DNA from: Cornus controversa
Taxonomy: Eukaryota; Streptophyta; Magnoliopsida; Cornales; Cornaceae
Assembly (NCBI GenBank): GCA_026545225.1
Contig: CM048847.1
Location: forward strand, 5,332,001-5,396,000
DNA: 64,000 nt
Direction: 5' to 3'
The notes under the pieces are model-generated. The model had not been told where the DNA came from. It saw only the letters and a program-made list of their open reading frames with translations, and ran no database searches. A program made the position numbers and the translations under genes. Positions 43,039 through 55,050 of this stretch are shown in pieces (positions within the stretch are counted from its first letter, which is position 1; each line of letters begins with the position of its first letter).

Positions 43039-43216
43039 TGTCACGCCCCGATTCTTGAGGCCCGGAAACCGAGGTGTGAACCCCGTGAGATCACCCTCAC
43101 GACATAACCTCCACCTGATCATACAATTCAATTTTCTATTATTTTTACGAAAATCGGGCATGACCCATTCTAAATAATCAGCTCCTGGCATGATATACCT
43201 GCTTTACAATTTATAT

Positions 43217-43293
43217 GGACACTTCTGGGCACGTGTCCCCCCAGCATTTATATCTAACAAAAAAAATGGACACTTCTGGGCCCGTGTCCCCCC
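43217..43293 (-). promoter_or_regulatory. Twin G-box-like units in LTR A3
   Basis: GGGCACGTGTCCCCCC and, about 50 bp on, GGGCCCGTGTCCCCCC on the plus strand. One unit keeps the CACGTG core, as in A2 and A4, where likewise only one of the pair keeps it. Confidence 0.45.
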
Positions 43294-44104
43294 AACATTT
43301 CTACAACATGCATAATACAATCACAAATATACATGTCTCAGTCCTTGAATGTCCATATTAAATACATACATCACATGAATAAAATACAGCTGAAGGAACT
43401 GAATCTACACAATCGCTTTATACATTTAATCCAAATGTAAAGCATCTATCTATCCACTATCCTGGACATACATTAGGTTCTAAGGAATCTACTTACTACC
43501 TCTGCAACCGGTGCTGTCAGTCCCCTAACTAACTCCAAAACCAGCAATACCTGCAAAACCTGGGAGGGGGTGAGCTCAAAGGCCCAACAAAGTATGTAGA
43601 ACCATACTATCACCGCTGCAGCAGGTCGATCCTCACATATTCTCAAAAATATACATGCACTTAAATATATCACAATATTTAAGACCATGCCCCACCTAGC
43701 ATGCATGAACTAATGATGTATATGGCTACTCTAGCACATATGAACATACAAAATCCACAACACATGATTTTTGAAATCATTTGCAACATGCTTGAAAGCA
43801 GTAAACATTCAGCGCCAATATGTATATAGAACATATATGTCAACACATTTACATAAACGATGTGAATCAACTACTACATCTCCTACTCATCAAGTAGCAC
43901 ATCTCGAATACAATACAGATGCATTTAAACAGAAAAACATGCTTAACAGGTAAGTACGCAAGCATAAAGATATACATCCTCCCTCGGGTCTCATCCGATA
44001 CCCTAACATGATATTTTTCCAACCATGAGACCTGGGATGCCTCCCACAAACATCTCACGACCTTGACCTACTCCGCCAACGTCATACTTCTGGGGCAATA
44101 TTTT

Positions 44105-44400
44105 GGTTTGCCCATTGGCGATTAGACCATATCAGCACCGTCACCAATTAATTATCTACTCAAGGTGATTAGACCATATCAGCACCGTCACCGAGTATTG
44201 GGTAACTCGAAGTGGTTAGACCATATCAACACCGCCACTGAGCTTATTTTGACTCAAGATGATTAGACCATATCAGCACCGTCACCGAGTCTTAGATGGT
44301 TCAAGGTGGTTAGACCATATCAGCACCGCCACCGAGTATCTACCTACTCCAAGGTGGATAGACCACTGTCACCGAGTATTTACCTACTCCAAGGTGACGT
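44105..44400 (-). repeat. 47-bp minisatellite in LTR A3
   Basis: GACCATATCAGCACCG-type words at 44125, 44172, 44219, 44266 and 44313, exactly 47 bp apart. The monomer is homologous to that of A2, so A2 and A3 are of one subfamily. Confidence 0.88.
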
Positions 44401-47315
44401 AACCGCTCCAACGCCCTCACCGTGACCGAGTATTGACCTACTCTGGGTGATTTGCTCACTTTATGACCACAACCATAACCGAGTATTGACCTACTCTAGG
44501 TAATTCACCCACACTTCCCCGTTTCCTCACAACGGCACCATATATGCATTTCGAACATATAAATACTAAACATTTCAATGTTCACGCCTCACAATGCCTA
44601 AGGTAGTTAAAAGTACATAGCATGCATTCCATCTCCACATAAACCCACATATAACCATATACGTGTCATTTCCCTCCCATATATGCAATATGGATGCATA
44701 TATACATGGCATAATATTTTCATGCATCAACCCATGCTTATGAATACTAAAAAGAAGTATTTAGCATGCTTTTCACCACATTCCAACGCGTATAGCACAT
44801 ACATGTTCAAAACCTGCATAATACCTCATATATGCAAACACTTCAACTTAGCACATTTTTATCATGCTATACCAATGCATACATTCGATATATGTAAATA
44901 AAGCTAGCATGCATCTCATATCCACATTCCCACATATAGCCACGTATACGTCAAACATTGCATATAAATCACATATACACATACACTAGCATAAATACAG
45001 TCATGCTCTCATTCAATGCATGTATTCATTACAAGTAGCTAACATGCAATCCAATCACAATATATATACACATATATATTACATCATCCACATATGTATC
45101 AAGAACATATTAAACACTTAGCACATTTCATGCTTTTCAAATGCTCGCCATAAGTTATATTCAACTTAGCATGCATTTCTACCTCTGCAACCATATACAT
45201 ATATAATCACATACATATATATATATATTCTGAACACCATGCGTAAGAACCACATATGCATACAAGATAACACAGAGCTAAACCGGTATTATTTAGCATG
45301 CTTTCCATAGACTTTAATCTATACATACATGCATACCACAATGCAATTAGGCGATTAATCTAACATGTTATCGCTTCCCAAACCCACACATACATATATG
45401 TATACACACGCATATATATATATATATATCCTCTCATATCCCATGTATGCACAACATCCACCTATACCCACATATATATAAGCACCTATATATATATGTA
45501 TATACACATACCACATATGATTAAATTAATAACATATGTAAATTACTCGACGTAAATAAAAAGTACGTAAGAGGTAGAGGCAAGAATCAACTTGCCTTAG
45601 GTCCCGCTCTCAGCCGGTCCGTGCCTGCAAATCGGCCTCTACCAAGTCCGGTCCAGTTCCGTGTCCAAGTCACCCACGAACCCGCTTTCGTTCCTTCTCT
45701 TTTTGTTTCCATGCTTGGTCCAACCTATGGTCAAAGCCCATACGATCAATCCCACACTGTCCAACCACCGTGAACTACCATCTCCCTCACCAACCGTGAG
45801 CAAAGTCCAACCAAATCATAACCTGCTGTGAATCCCTCTCATTTGGATAACCAAAACAACTCACAACCCAACCTACCGCCAAACAATTTCAAACCGGCAG
45901 TCAACGCCACCCGGTTCAACCATCAACCACCCAAACAAATCGGATGCATCATCCAAACGAGTCATCTTTATCCAAAACAATGGAACCCATAAACCAGCCC
46001 CATCCAGCTCTACAAACCCAAGTTAACCATCCAACAACAATGCACAACCCACATAACAGCCCAAAAATGTGGCTGCCCAAGCAAAACCCATAAACTACAA
46101 ACCTTATCCAAATTCACCACAGCCGTGAAGCCATAACTCCACAGACCCGTGAGCCACGCTCCTCCATTACCATGGCCGGACATCAATTTCTGACCACCAT
46201 CCATGTCATTGTCCCAGCTGAACCTTGCACTGCCGGAACACCTCCCAATCAACAACTATGGAAGCGAACTTAGCCAAACCATGAACCCAATTATAAATTA
46301 GCCTCAGCCATCCCAGCCGAGAATCACCCAAAGCCGAACCAGCAACCACCTCAACATAGTCACCACCTGCACACCCAGCCGTGAGAAATCCTTTGGTGAC
46401 CCAATATAAATCAGCTAGCGACCGAACCCAGCCCCTCCATCAACCGTCGGACAACCGCCACACTCAAACCGTGAGCATCAGCTACAAACGGCCGAGACCA
46501 ACCCAGTTTCTCCCATGGCAGGCCCCCGAGTTCACCCGAAACCAGCCACGACGCCAGCACCTAGAGCCGAGCCAATCCCACTGGAAGAGGACCCAAAACA
46601 GACCATACGGCCACTATAGCAACCTCAAACGATCGCCGAAACTCACCGGAACCACCCATCGAACCAGCGAACCAAACCCAAAATCGGATCAACCTCGGCC
46701 TCCTCCAGCCGTCGCGAACAGCCGCTCCAGCTACGGCCACCGCCGGCGAACCCACGAACCAGCCACCGAACCCCACCATCTTCCTTCGGTCACGCCACCA
46801 CGGACCATCCATCCGAACGTCACGGCCGAACCCAGCGGTGCTCACGCCGGAGCAGCTACCGCCGAACGGGCCCACGAGCCGCCGGAGCGCCGTCGAGCTC
46901 CTCCCCCTTCTCGGTTTCTCTCCCCCGATCTCACGATCTCGGCCCCTCTCTCTCCCCCCGACTTCTTTCTTCTCTTCTTCCTTCTTTTTCTTTTTCTTTT
47001 CTTCTTTTCTTTTCTTTTCTTCTTTTTCTTTTTCCTTTCTTCTTTTCTTTTCTCCTTTTTATTTTGGTCCACATACTTTCTCAACTAATCCTCCTCCACA
47101 TATATATGTATATACATTATTTATATATATATACATAACATCATACAATACATGTATTCACATGTATTTTCCCACACTTACTTATATAATTACCTAGATC
47201 CCTCTCTATTTATCTATAATTACAGATAGACCCACCATGTGCATATATATATATATTCCTATATATATATATATATATCTATATCCTCCAACTTCATATA
47301 TATATATATATAATT

Positions 47316-47347
<32 letters not shown>

Positions 47348-47439
47348 CATATTTCCGAATTTTAATTTATTCGAAAAAAAATCGGTCCAGTCCAAAATCA
47401 CCCGGAACCGGTCAAAATTATTCCGATCCTTACACAAAG

Positions 47440-47744
47440 TCTATCACAACATGTCTATTTCAAGATCACCAATCATTCAACCCTGAACCTCTACCTAGGT
47501 TTGCCAATCCTCAAAGTCTAGGATTTCTAAATAGTGGCTACATGTGACCACGTGACGCATAATGAAATGCTAAGATTAATGTACAGTCACATGAATCACA
47601 TATTTCAAATTACATATAAAATATAGCATGTTAAATCAAATAACCTCATACCATGCATGATATGACATATGATACATCCAATCAAAACAAAACCCTAGCC
47701 CTCGGGCTCAAACTAAGAAAATACCCCTGACCATACATGATCCT
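47440..47744. other. Unassigned sequence between A3 and element 4
   Basis: Right continuation of the DNA hit by A3; about 300 bp, AT-rich, no ORF or known motif. Its last five bases, ATCCT (47740-47744), would be the left target duplication of element 4, whose right copy lies outside the window. Confidence 0.4.
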
Positions 47745-49169
47745 TGATGTGGTTGAAACTAAATTATATTGTAAGCTTAATTTTTCCCTTTTTATCAAAA
47801 TATAATTTAACCACTCGCAAGAGCACGAATCTTTGTAGATAAGGTTCTATATAGAGGGTATCGATCCCACGAGGACTAGTCGCAATTGTCTTAAAGGAAG
47901 ATTAATTCTACTTTAATTCGAAAAAACAGATTTTTGAATTTGTGTTTAAAAACTATTGCATGAATGAAATGACAAGAAAAGTAAAGAGTTTAAAGTTGGG
48001 AGAGAGAACTAGGGTTGTTTTCCACCACTAGCCATTCACATGTTCATAAGTGTAGCAAGCATGGGATTTATTAATTAAATGTCTAACAATGTCATTAGGC
48101 TTGTGACCTCAATGGCATATCAAAAGATCAATGTGTGTGCTAACCTATCATAATCCATCTTCAACAAGCATAGCTCTTTAACCTAACTAACTACCTAATT
48201 ACTCTACTCTCTAAGTGAACACTACATGCATCCAAACTACCTTGTCTTGGCATGGTCTATACAAATTAACATCACACATTCATTTAAACACCATTATCTA
48301 GCCATCATTTGCACTTCTTGTGGAATATGCAAATGTTGTGCATTCAAGTGACAAAATCTACTCTAAGACAAGAATAAATTCCAAATCAAATGAATATATA
48401 TAAGAGATGTATTTGTGTACATAATCACTAGGCTAAATAATCAACATTTAATTACAAATCCCAAGAGCTACAAAGATGAACAAGTTTACATGGCTAGGGG
48501 TTGAAACCAACACCCTAGTAGAAGAGTTAGTTGCTCATGGTTGCCTTGCACCCTTCCATTGATGAAGAGAATGAAGCTTCTTGGTCTGGTTCAGCTCTTT
48601 CTCTTCCTCTCCCGAAGGTCTCTCCTCTCTAATCTGATGTGTGTTGAGAGATATGAGATATGTGGCTTTTGGTGCTTTTTGGGCTTCTTTTTCCACCTTG
48701 GGGCCCACCATATATATATATATATATATATCATTATATATATCTCTTGTATCAAGAAGGCCCCCAAAAGTCTTGTTCAAGTCAGACAATCCCCCTAAGT
48801 CGTGCAAAAAGGGGGATTTTGTTGCAAGTGGGAGAGCAGGTGAGCAAGTGGCCAAGTAGGCTCTGCAGCATTTCGATTGATCGAGATTGAATCTCGATTA
48901 ATCGAGATTTCGATCAATCGAAATGAGATCTTGATCAATCGAGATTTCGATTAATCGAGATCAACATCTCGATTGATCGAGATGCCTTGGCTGCATTTTC
49001 TGATTTCTTCTCTTGACTGCAGAAAGCTTCCAACTTTGCTCCATTTACTCCAATACCTGCAAGACATCAAAAACACAAAAAATATCGTAAACATATCTCG
49101 GTAAACGCAAAAACGGAACTAACATATGCAATAAAAAGGGTTCAAATGCATAGAAGTGAACACTTATCA
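47745..49169 (-). repeat. 3' LTR of element 4 (1425 bp)
   Basis: On the plus strand starts TGATGTGG and ends ACTTATCA, the TGAT...ATCA termini of the family. It contains the palindrome cluster (48868-48984), the TA repeat (48712-48731) before GGTGGGCCCC on the minus strand, and adjoins the polypurine tract at 49170-49183. Confidence 0.93.
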
Positions 49170-49183
49170 CACCCCCAAACTTA
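49170..49183 (-). promoter_or_regulatory. Terminal polypurine tract of element 4
   Basis: TAAGTTTGGGGGTG on the minus strand directly before the 3' LTR, identical to those of elements 1 and 2. Confidence 0.88.
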
Positions 49184-49546
49184 CATATTGCTAGTCCCTC
49201 AGCAATACAATATTACAAAAAATGAAATCAACTATCTTATACAAAAGTTTAACCATGCTCAGTCATCAACTAGATAAAGGGTGATCATCCGCTCATTTCA
49301 CATTTGGCAAATGCAACAAGTATTACAGAACTATGTGGTCATTAGCAAAAATGGACTTTCACAAGCTATAAATGAACGACAGTCCCCACATAATGGCCAG
49401 CCCGAACAAATATAACAATTCTAACCCCAAAATCCTCTTTCAAAAGTGAACATGCATTCCAACGTGTGGCTGTTGTCATATTTGGAGAGGAAAACGAACA
49501 AATCTATTTTTAAGAGAAAAACTCATTGAAAATGCTCGACACGGCT

Positions 49547-52500
49547 TGTAAGGACCGAGATATTTTGACCGGTCCCGAATGATTTTTGGGCCGGATTGAT
49601 TTCTTTTTTGGATTTATTTAAATTCTGGAAAGGGTGTGGACATTTATGTTTCCATACAAGTGGAAGGTGTGTGTATATGTATATATATATATATACATAG
49701 TACCTATATTTATATTTAATTATAAATATGTGGTGGACTTTTATGCAATTATGAAGGAGTGTGGGTGCACATGCAAGATTACAAGTATATGTGCATATGT
49801 TATGTATATATATAAATAATATATAGATATATATTTGTGTGGAGGAGTATAAGAAAAGAAGATAAGGAGTGGGTGGTCGGCTGACCAAGGAGAAAAGAAA
49901 AGAAAGGGAAAAATAAAAGGAAAAAGAAAGAAAAAGAAAAGAAAAGAAAAGAAGAGGAAGAGAGAGAATCGGGGAGAGAGAAAGAGAACCCGAGAGCCGA
50001 GATCCGGAAGGAGAGAAGCCGCGACGGCGGCGGATGGGGTCAGTCCCGGCGGCACCAGCAGCGGCGGCGGGAGCCGTTCCCGGCAGAGGCGTCGCCGACG
50101 GGTCCCTCCGGCAGCGGAGCTCGTGGGGTGGCTCGGTTCGGCCGAGCCATTCGCGAAGTGGGTTCTCGCGGCTGGGTGGTCCCGGCGACTCTAGCGGCGG
50201 TGATGGAGGGTCTTCTTCGGCAGAAGACTGTGGCTGGCGGAGGCTCGGCTGTAGTGGCTTGATGTGGTTGCCAAAGGGAGATGGGTTCGGTGGCTGGTCC
50301 GTGGATTTGGTGGTAGCGATTGGGGTTGTTCGGCCGTGGAGTTGGGTGCTGTTTGGGCAGCTTGTTTGGGTGGTCTCGGTGTGACCATTGTGGGCTGGTT
50401 ATGTTGATTGTTGTTGACAGCGGCTGGGATTTCTTGGCTGTAGATGTACCGATGAGGGGCTGCCGGTGATGGTGGCCAGTGGCTTGTGTTGGGTTCGGCC
50501 GTGACACGGCGGCGTTTGACTCGGTTGTAGAGATGTTTTCGGCAACGAGTCTGTGTTGGGTCAACTGGGTTTTGGGTGTTGCAGCTTGGGTTTGGTTTTC
50601 AAATGAGTTCCACTTGGATATGGTTCGTCAAAGATTGTGGATTCTTCACGGGTTGCTCACCGTTTCGGAGCCCATGGTGGTACAAAAAGGGGCTGATTTG
50701 TGGACTGTTTGGACATGGAAATGGCGACCTTGTGGTGTCGGCTTGGACAGTGGGTTGCCTATTTATATGGTTTTGATTGGAGGATTTCCTGGGTTAAATT
50801 TGGTGCAAGTGTATATACTGGGGTGTGTGTGTTCAACACATTCATATATGGGTTGGGTTGGACATGACAGTGAGCCGAAATTGGTTATTGGGTTAATCCA
50901 GATGTGGACTAAAATTAGTTACGGGCTTGAATTATACAGGGGCTTGCACAAATAAATTGGACCAATTATGGAAATTAGAAAGGGCAAGGAAATGGTTCAG
51001 AGGATTGTCATGTGGGCTTTGACACTGGACTGGACCGGACCGGACTTGGTAGAGGCCGATTTGCAGGCACGGACCGGTGGAGAGCGGGACCTAAGGCAAG
51101 TTGACTCTTGCCTCTATCTCATACAGATATTTTATGTATGTTGAGTAATTTACATATGTTATTAATTTAATCATATGTGATATGTGTATATACATATATA
51201 TGTAGGCGCTTATATATATATATGTATAGGGAATGTGGCATATACATGGGATGTGAGAGGATATACGTATACGTGTGTGTATATATATGTATGTGCGGGT
51301 TTGGGAAGCGATAACGTGTTAGATTAATCGCCTAATTGCATTGTGATATGCATGTATGTATAGCTTAAAGTCTATGAAAAACATGCTAAATAATACCTGT
51401 TTAGCTATATGTTGTCTTGTATGCATATGTGGTTCTTATGCATGATGCTCAGTATATGTATATATATATATAGGTGGTTATATATATGATTGCAGTGGTA
51501 CAAATGCATGCTAAGTTGAATATAACTTTTGGCGAGCATTCGAAAAGCATGAAATGTGCTAAGTGTTTTATATGTTCTTGATACATATGTGGGTGATGTA
51601 ATATATATGTGTATATATATTGTGATTGAAATGCATGTTAGCCACTTGTAGTGAATACGTGCATTGAATGGGAGCATGACTGTATGTATGCTAGTATACG
51701 TGCATATAGGACTTATATGCAGGATTGGACATATACGTGATTATATGTGAGAATGTGAATATGAGATGCATGCTGACTTTATTTATATATATCGAATGTG
51801 TGCTTTGATACTAGCATGATAAAAATGTGCTAGGTTGAGTTTGTTGGCATATATGACGTATTATGCAGGTTTTGAACATATATGTGCTATATGTGTTGGA
51901 ATGTGATGAAAAGCATGCCAAATACTTCTTTTTAGTATTCATAAGCATGGGTTGAAGCACAAAAGTGTTATGCTGTGTATATATGCATCCATATTGCATG
52001 TATAAGAGGGAAATAACACATATGTGGTTATATGTGGGCTATGTGGAGATGAAATGCATGCTAAGTTCTTTTAACTACCTTAGGCATTGTGAGGCATGAA
52101 CATTGAATGTTTGATTATTATATGTTCGAAATGCATATATGGTGCCGTTGTGAGAAAACGGGGAAGTGTGGTTGAATCACCCAGAGTAGGTCATTACTCG
52201 GTCACGGTGTCGAAGTGGTCTCATCACCTGGTAGGACCGATGTTCTCGGTGGTGTATTTTGAAATGATCTCATCACCTGGTAGGACCGATGTTCTCGGTG
52301 GTGTATTTTGAAATGATCTCATCACCTGGTAGGACCGATGTTCTCGGTGGTGCATATGGAGGTAGTCTCACCACTTGGTAGGACCGATGTTCTCAGTGGT
52401 ATATTCCTAAATTATCTCATCACCTGGTAGGACCGATGTTCTCGATGGTGTATTCTAAACTGGTCTCATCACTTGGTAGGACCGATGTTCTCAGTGATGT

Positions 52501-53609
52501 AAATTTTGAAATTGTGTGGGAAGTGTCTCGGTCACATGATTGGTTGAGAATCATGTTAGGATATCGGGTTGAGTCCGGGAGAGGGACAAGTGTGTGAACT
52601 TGCTTGCATTATCTATTGTGAAGCAGGCTTCGTGTTCGACGCATTCTTATATATGCGTTGTTTGTGACAGAACATGATATATGTTGGATATCTATTGCTT
52701 TTGAGCATGTTACATGGTTTAAATGCATCTTTATTGCATTGAGATGTGCAACTTGACGAGTAGGAGATGTGGTAATTGATTTACATTGTCTATGTAAATG
52801 TGTTGACATATATGTTCTATATACATATTAGTACCGAATGTTTACTGCTTTCAAGCGTGTTGAAAATGATTTTCCTAAATCATGTATTGTAGATTTTGTA
52901 CGTTCATATGTGCTAGAGTAGCCATGTACATCATTGGTTCATGCATGCTAGGTAGAGCATGGTCTTAAATATTGTGATATATTTAAGTGCATGTATATTT
53001 TTGAGAATATGTGAGGATCGACCTGCTGCAGCGGTGATAGTATGGCTCTACATACCTTGTTGGGCCTTTGAGCTCACCCCCTCCCAGGTTTTGCAGGTAT
53101 TGCTGGTTTTGGAGTCAGTTGGGAAAACTGATAGCACCAGTTGCAGAGGTAGTAATTAGATTCCTTAGAATCTAATTTATGTCCAGGATATTGGATAGAT
53201 AGATGTATTACATTTGGATTAAATGTATGGAGAGATGTATATTGATTCAGTTCCTTCAATTATATTTTATTCCTGTGATATATGTATTTAATACGGACAT
53301 TCAAGGACTGAGACATGTATTTATGATTGTATTATGCATGTGTAGAAATATTGGGGGGACACAGGCCCAGAAGTGTCCATTTTTATTGTTTAGATATAAA
53401 TGCTGGGGGGACACGTGCCCAGAAGTGTCCACATAAATTGTGAAACAGGTGTATCATGCCAGTAGCTGATTATTTAGAATGGGTCATGCCCAATTTTCGT
53501 AAAAATGATAGGAAATTAAGGTTGCATGATCAGGTGGTGGATAAAGCGTGAGGGCGATCTCACGGGGTTCACACCTCGGTTTTTGGGCCTCGGGAATCGG
53601 GGCGTGACA
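49547..53609 (+). mobile_element. Family-A LTR-only insertion A4 (4063 bp, target duplication CGGCT)
   Basis: Starts TGTAAGGACCGAG and ends GGGGCGTGACA, flanked by CGGCT at 49542-49546 and 53610-53614. It has the family order: TA-rich part, purine tract (49888-49985), GC-rich island (49985-50560) with the palindrome GGCTCGGTTCGGCCGAGCC at 50130-50148, TA-rich middle, 49-bp minisatellite (52221-52510), twin G-box-like units (53351-53430) and family end. No coding region or second LTR. It lies in a very young Athila element and must be younger still. Confidence 0.92.
52221..52510 (+). repeat. 49-bp minisatellite in LTR A4
   Basis: Six units starting TCATCACCTGGTAGG at 52221, 52270, 52319, 52368, 52417 and 52466, exactly 49 bp apart, each with GACCGATGTTCTCGGTGGTG. 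It sits after CCGTTGTGAGAAAACGGGG, the same place as the 47-bp repeats of A2 and A3, but with a different monomer. Confidence 0.92.
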
Positions 53610-55050
53610 CGGCTGTTCATTATCACAAAACATTCATGATTGCTCATGTGCGGATGACCGTGCAATGCTTAGCTCTTTTTGCTTTCTTGCAAGCCCATGT
53701 AGCGGCGTTGGGCCAATGACTCCCAAACCAATTGATTTTAGGGCATTAGGTGAAGAAGCACCCCTCGGACTTAATGACCGAGCTTACAAGGCGATGAGCG
53801 TAAGCAAGCCACCCGCTTATTATTGCTCAACCTTACACACTTATACGCGAATATTCCCTGCTTTGAGGCATAGAAATCCGGTTTATTGAGTGAGAAGGCT
53901 TATTGCATATTTTTCTCTTTTTATTTCTTTTTTTTTTTTTTTACAACAACCGGAAGAACTTATTCTTTACGTTGTTCAGATAAAAACAGAAATTTTCAAA
54001 AATTCTCCCTCAGACTTATGCCCCACAATTTAAAATGCATGTGTGCGAATTTGTGCGGTTAAGGACAAATTTAGGGCAAGAACTGTACGTGCTCGAATTT
54101 GGACAAAAATGTAGACCGTTCTAGCCTACTATAAAGCTTGCAAAAGTGCGGGTATTTACAATGTTAAAGTTCTTAACTACCTGCTGCATTTACCTCGGAC
54201 ATTTATTCGAACGACTTCCTTTAAAAAGCAAGACATCATGGCAAGCATCCAAAAATATCAAGAAGAAAAAAAAGAAAAACTGCTCTACAATGACACTCAA
54301 AATAATGACCGAACATTGCATGCGTATGCAAGTGGTATAGCATACCGCACCCCCAAACTTATAGGCAACATTGTCCTCAATGTTTGGACAAGAAGAACAG
54401 GGAAAGAAGTTACCGGGATGGCAGAATGCGAGAAAAATGGTATTCCACAGCAGCGGTCATCTTGGAAATAAGGAAAACCTGCACAGAACACCCACTGGAT
54501 ACCACGAGCATTAAAAGGAACAAAAAGTAGATAAATAGAACATAATGAAATAATTATGCACAAACTGACAATGCCAATATCACTGTATATCTAAGGGCCT
54601 GAACTGGTGTTTCCCAATTGTCTAAGAGGTCTATGCGACAAGATATTGACTATCCAGGCACGCTAAGTATAGCATGCAAAGGGGCTGCCTTTCTTTATTA
54701 ACGCCATACTGTGTTGAAGCAATCTCAACAGTATTGGGAATTGAAACCAGGCAGTAATAAACGGAAATCATCAATTGAATCGCATATAACAATTAGACAA
54801 GTGGTACTACATACATAGTCAAAGTATAGAGAACAGATGTATTGACCGAAAGCATAAATAAAGACAGTAAAGATAACACCTGTTATAAAAGAAAATATAA
54901 TGTATTCCATATAGATGAGAATGATTTTGAGTACAAAGTGTACATGTAGGTGGAATACTCAAAAAGAAACTAAACATGGCCAACATGGCCTATGAAAAAT
55001 AAAGAAAGAAAAATACAGGAAATAAAGCAGAAAAGAGGAATAAAATGCAG

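Larger units (their letters stand above)
43039..47434 (-). mobile_element. Family-A LTR-only insertion A3 (4396 bp, minus, target duplication CAAAG)
   Basis: On the plus strand starts TGTCACGCCCCG and ends GATCCTTACA, flanked by CAAAG at 43034-43038 and 47435-47439. Read on the minus strand: TGTAAGGATCGG start, TA-rich part, purine tract (46955-47060), GC-rich island (46270-46930), TA-rich middle, 47-bp minisatellite (44105-44400), twin GGGGGGACACG units (43217-43293) and the family end. No gag-pol and no second LTR. Confidence 0.9.
49184..55050 (-). other. 3' untranslated region of element 4, carrying A4
   Basis: Outside A4 (49547-53609) this matches 3366-5177 and 15012-16816: a second TAAGTTTGGGGGTG tract lies at 54348-54361, and the T-run at 53925-53942 corresponds to the A-run of the other copies. 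No supportable gene. Confidence 0.75.

Noticed and set aside
52221-52510. CRISPR-like array
   Set aside because: The 47-49-bp units are complete head-to-tail repeats without unique spacers, in a plant LTR; a minisatellite explains them.
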